A stretch of 44,878 nt of DNA from Euryarchaeota archaeon SCGC AAA252-I15. GTDB lineage: Archaea; Altiarchaeota; Altiarchaeia; IMC4; SCGC-AAA252-I15. A program made the position numbers and the translations under genes. Shown one piece after another: positions 40,074 through 44,878 of this stretch (position 1 is its first letter; each line of letters starts with the position of its first letter). The stretch is from assembly GCA_000402775.1 (NCBI GenBank), contig AQSC01000053.1, positions 1 to 44,878 on the forward strand. Direction: 5' to 3'. The notes under the pieces were generated by a model. It saw nothing but the letters and a program-made list of their open reading frames with translations. It made no database searches and was not told where the DNA came from.

Positions 40074-41363
40074 ATGAAAAAACTTTTTGCAACAATTGTA
40101 TTGCTTGCGCTCATAGGGAGTGTTTGCGCCGAAATAAAAATCGATTCTCTGGCCTTGGACCCGCAGATGATCGAGGCGGGAGATGAAGTAGACGTTTACG
40201 TGAAATTCCACCAGGCAACATTAAAGAGGGACGTTTTCACCAAAGACGGAGTATTAGCTGCTGAACAGGAGGATAAGAACGTCTTCTACAAAACCAAGCT
40301 TATTCCAACAAGCGATCTCGCCAGCAAATACATAACCCTCATTGAAGGGGAGAAAAACGTGGGTCACCTGTTCATTGGAGAATCCTGGACCAGCCCCTTC
40401 AAAGTAAAAGTTAGTGAAGGAGCACCCGCCGCAAACTATGAAATGCAATTCCAAATCATAAAGACGGACCCGGAAGGTGTGGAAAAAGGCATTGACAGGC
40501 TCTACGACTTCACCATCCCGGTTAAGGGAATAGTCGTTTTTGACGTATCGTCTACGGACGATCTTCGCATCGGCTCTGAAGGCACCATCAAGCTCTCAGT
40601 TAGAAACGTGGGTGGAGGAACCGCAAGGCACGTCACAGTAAAGTTGGGGGAGCTGGATTCCCTCACAGTCTTGGATGCCGCTGAAAGGCATCTAGATTCT
40701 TTTGAAGGGAAGGAGGAGAAGACTGTGACCTACAAGATTTCCGTTGACAGCACTGCGACAGTCACCGCGAAGAAAATACCGCTTTTCATCGGATACTTAA
40801 CCGACAATGGACTGCCAGTGCTCATAAACAAGACGATTGGAGCCCAGATCACCGGCGAACCATCAATCGAAGTAACCCTTGATGAAGCCGAAGAACTCGT
40901 TGGGGGAATGGAAGGCACTGTCTCAATCCGAGTTATAAACAACGGATTCATCGACGCGAAATTTTTGGAGATGATTCTTTCGGAAACACAGGATTACACG
41001 GTCGAATCCGCAGATAGCACTTACATGGGAAACCTTGCTTCAGACGATTTTGAAAGTGAGGAATTCGTGATCAAGCCTTCAAAGGATACGGAAGGGGAGA
41101 TGACACTGCAAGTGACAGTCAAATACAAGATGGCCAACAGCGACAAGCTGCTTTCAAAATCGTTCACCACGAAAGTTAAGGTCTTGTCAGATTCAGAGTA
41201 CAAGGAACAAGAACAGTCGAACGGCTCTTCAAGCCAGATTCAGGCAGCGCTACTTGCAATACCTGCAATAATAGTAGTGTACCTGGTGCTCTGGTTCGTC
41301 GTAAAGATTGTCGGAGCTATCACCAACTTGCTCAACAAAAAGATCTTTAAGCGAGGCGTATGA
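40074..41363 (+). CDS. Exported COG1361/CARDB-like repeat protein of the ABC operon
   Basis: A 429-residue protein with a signal peptide (LFATIVLLALIGSVCA), a large outer region of Ig-like beta-sandwich repeats and a C-terminal membrane helix (AALLAIPAIIVVYLVLWFVV). Repeats include GSEGTIKLSVRNVGGGTARH and GMEGTVSIRVINNGFIDAKF, typical of the CARDB/COG1361 S-layer-like domain. Such proteins commonly accompany MacB-type ABC systems in archaea, where they may guide substrates outside the cell. The stop overlaps the first permease ATG by four bases. Confidence 0.85.
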   Translation: MKKLFATIVLLALIGSVCAEIKIDSLALDPQMIEAGDEVDVYVKFHQATLKRDVFTKDGVLAAEQEDKNVFYKTKLIPTSDLASKYITLIEGEKNVGHLFIGESWTSPFKVKVSEGAPAANYEMQFQIIKTDPEGVEKGIDRLYDFTIPVKGIVVFDVSSTDDLRIGSEGTIKLSVRNVGGGTARHVTVKLGELDSLTVLDAAERHLDSFEGKEEKTVTYKISVDSTATVTAKKIPLFIGYLTDNGLPVLINKTIGAQITGEPSIEVTLDEAEELVGGMEGTVSIRVINNGFIDAKFLEMILSETQDYTVESADSTYMGNLASDDFESEEFVIKPSKDTEGEMTLQVTVKYKMANSDKLLSKSFTTKVKVLSDSEYKEQEQSNGSSSQIQAALLAIPAIIVVYLVLWFVVKIVGAITNLLNKKIFKRGV

Positions 41364-41750
41364 TAGGAGACTACTTCAAGCTTGCGCTCATAAACCTCAC
41401 ACACCGCAGGCTGCGAAGCTGGCTGACGCTCATAGGGATATTCATAGGGATTACTGCAGTCGTAGCCTTGACTTCTCTGGGCCAGGGACTGCAAGACACC
41501 ATCAACCGTGAATTCGAAACCCTCGGCGCAAACCGCGTCATGATCCTTCCCGGCGGCGGCAGTGCTACCGCAGCCTTCGCATCCATAGGAGGCTTTGCGG
41601 CAGTAAAGCTCACCGACAAGGACATTAAGGTGGTAAGAGATGTTCGGGGGGTAGACCTGGCTGGGGGAATGCTCCAGCTGACTGAGCGAGTAACCTTTGC
41701 TGGTGAAGACAAGTATGAGAACTTAATATGTATTTCCACAGACCCCGACA
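41360..41750 (+). pseudogene. N-terminal part of FtsX/MacB-type permease 1, cut at an inversion join
   Basis: The first about 130 residues are a normal MacB-like N-terminus: membrane helix LRSWLTLIGIFIGITAVVAL, then SLGQGLQDTINREFETLGAN and the start of the outer domain up to ICISTDPD. At 41751 the sequence changes to the antisense of the AI-2E-type gene, giving a chance tail that stops at 41797. The true remainder is on the minus strand at 43945-44783. The break is therefore structural, not gene decay. Confidence 0.88.
41656..41750 (+). repeat. Left arm of a 95-base perfect inverted repeat
   Basis: Positions 41656-41750 equal the reverse complement of 44784-44878 without a mismatch. The segment encodes permease residues from about LAGGMLQLTER to ICISTDPD. 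The right arm ends exactly at the window edge, typical of a foldback chimera at a contig end. Confidence 0.95.
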
Positions 41751-42633
41751 AGAAGGGTCTAAGGACCATGTCTGGGAACCAGTCGACTATGATGTAGATT
41801 GCCAGGGCGGAAATAATTAGAAAACTAACGCTTGACATTAATATTCCGCCGACGTATGCTTTGAAGGCGAGGTATATGACTAGGGGGATCCATATGAGCT
41901 TCATACCGACTACTGGAATGAGGTTTGCGACACCGCTTAAAGAGCCGAGAAGAATCGGGTATGGTATTTTAATTTCAGTGGAAAGGATGTCGAGTCCCAC
42001 ATACACTATGATTCCGAGTACTGCCGTGACGACCGAGACGAGAATGTTTCCGAAAAAAACGTGGTGTAAGTCGTCGTCTATGTCGTTGAAAAGCGTTTGA
42101 GCCAACTTCCTCTCCTTCTCATTCGTGATCGTGCAAAGAAACCAGGCGCGTACGGTAGGCCCGTACTTGAGCGTGTAGAATGCGACCGCGAATACAAGCA
42201 GGATCTTGAATATTACGCCTAAAGTGCTTGTGGACAATTGAAGGAGGAATAATCCAAGGTCTGAAGAGTGTTGTAAAACCTCCTTGAACTCGCTTAATTG
42301 CAGTCCCTTCAAGGTTGTTGATAACCGGCTCAATCCAGTGTTTAAATAAATTCCGACTGGGTCGTCAACGCTTTTTACTAGGGATGTGAACTGGGTTGAA
42401 GCAATACTGATGGTGTATCCGATTATGAGCAGTAGGGGGATTATTACTGCGGAAATGGCTAAGGCGGCTGATAGTTCCCTCTGGTGAATCCTCTTGTTTA
42501 TCACCCTGTAAAGAGGCCGCAACACGTAATAGAGGAACAACCCGAAAAGTAGCACGTCAGTAAACGGCTTCATCATGTAAGCTAAAAGCCCGATAGATAC
42601 CAGCCCCAAGATAATCCAGTGAGTCCTGCCCAT
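41751..42633 (-). pseudogene. AI-2E-family (PerM-like) transporter, C-terminus lost at the join
   Basis: From ATG 42633 the frame encodes about 295 residues of an AI-2E-family transporter with membrane helices (IILGLVSIGLLAYMMKPF, LLFGLFLYYVLRPLYRVI, and later SGVANLIPVVGMKLIWIPLV). Near the join it reads IIVDWFPDMVLRPFLSG, where family members normally continue with a further helix. After 41751 the frame runs into antisense permease sequence, a false tail ending at 41371. Family members export autoinducers or ions, and many archaeal ones are uncharacterised. Once the inversion is undone it lies after permease 2 in the same direction. Confidence 0.85.
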
Positions 42634-42670
42634 AGTGTTTAAAGAATGGGATGAGGCAAATAAAAAGACA

Positions 42671-43948
42671 TTACTCGTATCTTAAGGCTTCGACGGGCCT
42701 TAGTTTAGCTGCTTGTCTGGCGGGAAGTGTTCCTGAAATGCACCCGACGATAAAGCTGAATGCGAGGGCTCCCACGATGAGTTGCCAGGATACGTGCGCT
42801 TTCATAACGTCTAAATAGAGGTTGTTGACTGCGATGAATTCAACGGTCTTGCTAAGTCCCAACCCTATGATTACGCCGACGATGCCTCCCGCAATACCAA
42901 TCACTCCCGATTCAACTATGAACAGGCCCATGATGTCGCCGTTTCTCGCACCCACAGCCTTCATAATCCCAATCTCCCGCGTACGCTGAAGGACGCTCGT
43001 GTACATGGTATTCATGATGCCGATTCCGCCTACGAAAAGCGATATGCCTGCAATGCCGAGAAACACTAGGTTGACGACATTCAAGATGATGCCGAAGGAT
43101 TCCGACATCTGTTCGACGGTTTGGACGTTGAAATCCTCTTCCCCCTCATTCAAACCCCTGTCTTTTCGAAGCTTTTTCTTTATGTTTTCCGCGACTTCGG
43201 CCGTGTCAAAGCCGTCTTTGACTTGTGCCATGACGACTATATAGTTGTCGTAGTCGTTGAAGAGTTCCTCGCTAGTTTCAAGCGGAATGTAGAATGCTTC
43301 GTCGTCATCCTTGCTACCGATTTTCTCGAGAGTCCCAACAACGCGGAAAACCTTCTCGTTTATGGTTACGCGGTCGCCGATGGTAACCGGCTTTGAGAAA
43401 AAGTCACCGTTGGCCACCCTAAAGCCGACTCCGACCCCGAATTTCTCATCATCCTTAAAGAACCTGCCTTCCGCGATACGAATACTTTCCATGTCTTCAA
43501 TAATCTTCTGTCTTTTGTCGGTGGGAAGACCCGACACGAAACCGAACTTGCTCTCACCATGGCTTTCAACCTTCGCAACCTTGCTAGTCATACCTGCCGC
43601 GAGATTCACACCGTGAACGCTCTCTATCAAGTCGACATCCTCGCTTCTTAACGTTGCTTTGACTGGCAGCCCAATTAACGGAACGCTCTCTATCAAGTCG
43701 ACATCCTCGCCCGTAAGCTTAGTGGCTCCAGAGCCCATACTCTGAAAGCCCGCTCCGGGCATGACGTAGATGAGGTTGACGCCGACCGATGACATCATCT
43801 GGTTGATGGCGTCCTCCATTCCTTGGCCGAGGGATATTAGAGACACGATCGTGGCGATGCCAATGAATATTCCAAGCATGGTAAGCCAGCTGCGGGTACC
43901 TTGGTGTCTGATGCTTCGAATCGAAATTCTAATGTAATCGTCTATCAT
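42671..43948 (-). CDS. FtsX/MacB-type ABC permease 2
   Basis: A complete 425-residue MacB-like permease: N-terminal helix (SWLTMLGIFIGIATIVSLIS), a large outer domain, then three C-terminal helices beginning VFLGIAGISLFVGGIGIMNT and ending WQLIVGALAFSFIVGCISGT with LPARQAAKLRPVEALRYE. The ATG overlaps the stop of permease 1 by four bases on the same strand. A 66-base in-frame duplication adds 22 residues near residue 85. It probably pairs with permease 1 and the ATPase at 39.4 kb to export a peptide or lipid-like substrate. Confidence 0.92.
   Translation of the reverse strand: MIDDYIRISIRSIRHQGTRSWLTMLGIFIGIATIVSLISLGQGMEDAINQMMSSVGVNLIYVMPGAGFQSMGSGATKLTGEDVDLIESVPLIGLPVKATLRSEDVDLIESVHGVNLAAGMTSKVAKVESHGESKFGFVSGLPTDKRQKIIEDMESIRIAEGRFFKDDEKFGVGVGFRVANGDFFSKPVTIGDRVTINEKVFRVVGTLEKIGSKDDDEAFYIPLETSEELFNDYDNYIVVMAQVKDGFDTAEVAENIKKKLRKDRGLNEGEEDFNVQTVEQMSESFGIILNVVNLVFLGIAGISLFVGGIGIMNTMYTSVLQRTREIGIMKAVGARNGDIMGLFIVESGVIGIAGGIVGVIIGLGLSKTVEFIAVNNLYLDVMKAHVSWQLIVGALAFSFIVGCISGTLPARQAAKLRPVEALRYE
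43615..43644 (-). repeat. 30-base direct repeat, copy 1, within permease 2
   Basis: This 30-base sequence recurs at 43681-43710, 66 bases away, so EDVDLIESV is encoded twice. The period is a multiple of three, so loss or gain keeps the frame. The 36 bases between copies encode residues not seen in permease 1. Confidence 0.9.
43681..43710 (-). repeat. 30-base direct repeat, copy 2, within permease 2
   Basis: Second copy of the repeat at 43615-43644. This copy is preceded in the protein by KLTGE, which aligns with KLTDK in permease 1, so it is probably the original and the other copy belongs to the inserted segment. Confidence 0.9.
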
Positions 43949-44783
43949 TTCCTAAGCGCCTCCACTGGTTGAAGGTTTGCCGCCTGGCGTGCCGGCAGAA
44001 GACCTGAAATGCTTCCTATAATGAAGGAGAATAAGATGACCCCTCCAATAAGTTCCATTCCGACATGCACTTGAAGCTGGGGGAGTCCGTTGTTTACGGC
44101 GTAGAATTCAACAGCCTTAGCAATCCCCAAGCCGAGGATAGTCCCGATAATCCCTCCAGTCACACCTAAAAGACCGGCCTCGATCATAAACAAAACCGAG
44201 ATGTCCGTCCTCGTAGCGCCCACAGCCTTCATAACCCCAATCTGCTTGGTACGCTCGATAACGCTCGTATACATTGTGTTCATAATTCCTATCGCCCCGA
44301 CGATCAGCGATATCGCAGCGATCCCGGTGATAACAGTCTGTACGACATCAATGATCTGGGTGAACGTCTTCATAAGCTGCTCCGCACTCTGCACGTTAAA
44401 GTCTTCCTCACCCTCCCTGACTCCCCTGCTCTTCCGAAGCTTCACTTTGATGGATTCCGCGACATCGGAAGGTTCGAATCCGTCTTCAACGAGGGCCGCT
44501 ATAGCAGTAACCTCGTCCGCGCTTCTATTTAGAAGGCGGGCGCACTCCTCCCTCGGAACAGTGAACCTCTGGTCATGGGCTGGATTCCCCGCCCTTTTAT
44601 GCAAGCCCACAACTTCAAAGCACTCACCCTTGAAGTAAACGCAGTCCCCCCTCTTGACGGGTTTCTCGAAGGAGTCGCCGTTCCACAAACTGTATCCTGC
44701 CACAACCTTCTTTGTATCACCTTTCTGAAGCATCCTACCCTGCTCGATAAGGAAGAAGTCGAGTGATTCCAAATATTCTAAGG
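43945..44783 (-). pseudogene. C-terminal part of FtsX/MacB-type permease 1, separated by the inversion
   Basis: Reading on the minus strand from the repeat arm, the protein continues TLEYLESLDFFLIEQGRM, FVVGLHKRAGNPAHDQ-like outer domain sequence and EEDFNVQSAEQLMKTF. It ends with the typical permease core IAAISLIVGAIGIMNTMYTS and LPARQAANLQPVEALRK. Joined to 41360-41750 across the shared 95 bases, it makes one full MacB-type permease of about 410 residues. Its stop overlaps the start of permease 2, as expected in the uninverted operon. Confidence 0.9.
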
Positions 44784-44878
44784 TGTCGGGGTCTGTGGAA
44801 ATACATATTAAGTTCTCATACTTGTCTTCACCAGCAAAGGTTACTCGCTCAGTCAGCTGGAGCATTCCCCCAGCCAGG
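44784..44878 (-). repeat. Right arm of the 95-base perfect inverted repeat, at the window edge
   Basis: Exact reverse complement of 41656-41750. It carries permease 1 coding sequence on the minus strand and stops at the last base of the window. Confidence 0.95.

Noticed and set aside
41371..42633. A single 420-residue AI-2E-type protein
   Set aside because: The last 126 residues are antisense of permease 1 and lie beyond the inversion join; only 41751-42633 is real transporter sequence.
41656..44878. A phase-variable invertible promoter or gene switch
   Set aside because: The second repeat arm would have to sit inside the AI-2E gene, breaking it in either orientation, and no recombinase is nearby. 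A chimeric join is simpler.

Overview
The window is archaeal. It encodes an Orc1/Cdc6 initiator, a two-repeat TATA-binding protein, archaeal SepF, nascent polypeptide-associated complex (NAC) protein, KaiC-like RecA-family ATPases, a SpoIIM-type membrane protein, an archaeal CDIN1/TPD nuclease and beta-RFAP synthase, the first committed enzyme of methanopterin synthesis. Many genes follow a TATA-like box by about 25 bases, as in leaderless archaeal transcripts; others have GGAGG or GGTGAT sites. The lineage cannot be fixed from the sequence alone. Altiarchaeota or another anaerobic euryarchaeal/DPANN-adjacent group using methanopterin would fit, but that is inference.

Layout. At 1-0.45 kb a methyltransferase 3' fragment abuts unrelated sequence. 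At 0.5-3.8 kb lies pyrK-pyrC-MFS transporter. At 3.8-5.6 kb cdc6 and sepF diverge. At 5.57-6.4 kb is a small AT-rich island with a uracil-DNA glycosylase-like gene preceded by hairpin sites. At 6.4-11.6 kb are a KaiC-like ATPase, an orphan, an AlkD-type gene interrupted by an in-frame TAG, a 2'-5' RNA ligase-like protein, an exported nitrilase-fold protein, NAC and SpoIIM. At 11.7-12.8 kb a mucin-like anchored surface protein is interrupted by an in-frame TAA. At 12.8-16.6 kb is the minus-strand run trpG-TPR protein-gatA. At 16.7-20.5 kb are orphans, a Cys-rich surface protein, a zinc-ribbon membrane protein and a second KaiC-like gene. At 20.5-26.8 kb are trpC, trxB, a beta-propeller protein, ychF, beta-RFAP synthase and a DUF1015 protein.

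At 26.8-30.4 kb is the clearest accessory island. AT-rich genes (a three-gene unknown operon, a bacterial ECF-sigma-like protein, a Tiki/ChaN-like protein and a 75-residue protein) are separated by GC-richer spacers. Each spacer holds a 54-89 base foldback ending in short inverted AAC/GTT-type boxes. These look like integron attC sites, and a similar site precedes the glycosylase-like gene at 5.6 kb. No integrase is in the window. Transferred gene cassettes are the leading hypothesis, still to be tested with an attC covariance model.

The right part (30.4-44.9 kb) returns to core genes: a DNA glycosylase, a Kef/TrkA-N antiporter, the CDIN1-like nuclease, a PhoU-like protein, TBP, and pyrE-pyrF. 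A GbsR-type regulator then starts an operon with an SdpI-like protein, an ABC ATPase, an exported repeat protein and two FtsX/MacB permeases. The last 3.1 kb is inverted. A perfect 95-base inverted repeat (41656-41750 against 44784-44878) splits permease 1 between strands and cuts an AI-2E-type transporter. Turning the segment round restores a collinear operon, so this is most likely a chimeric join at a contig end.
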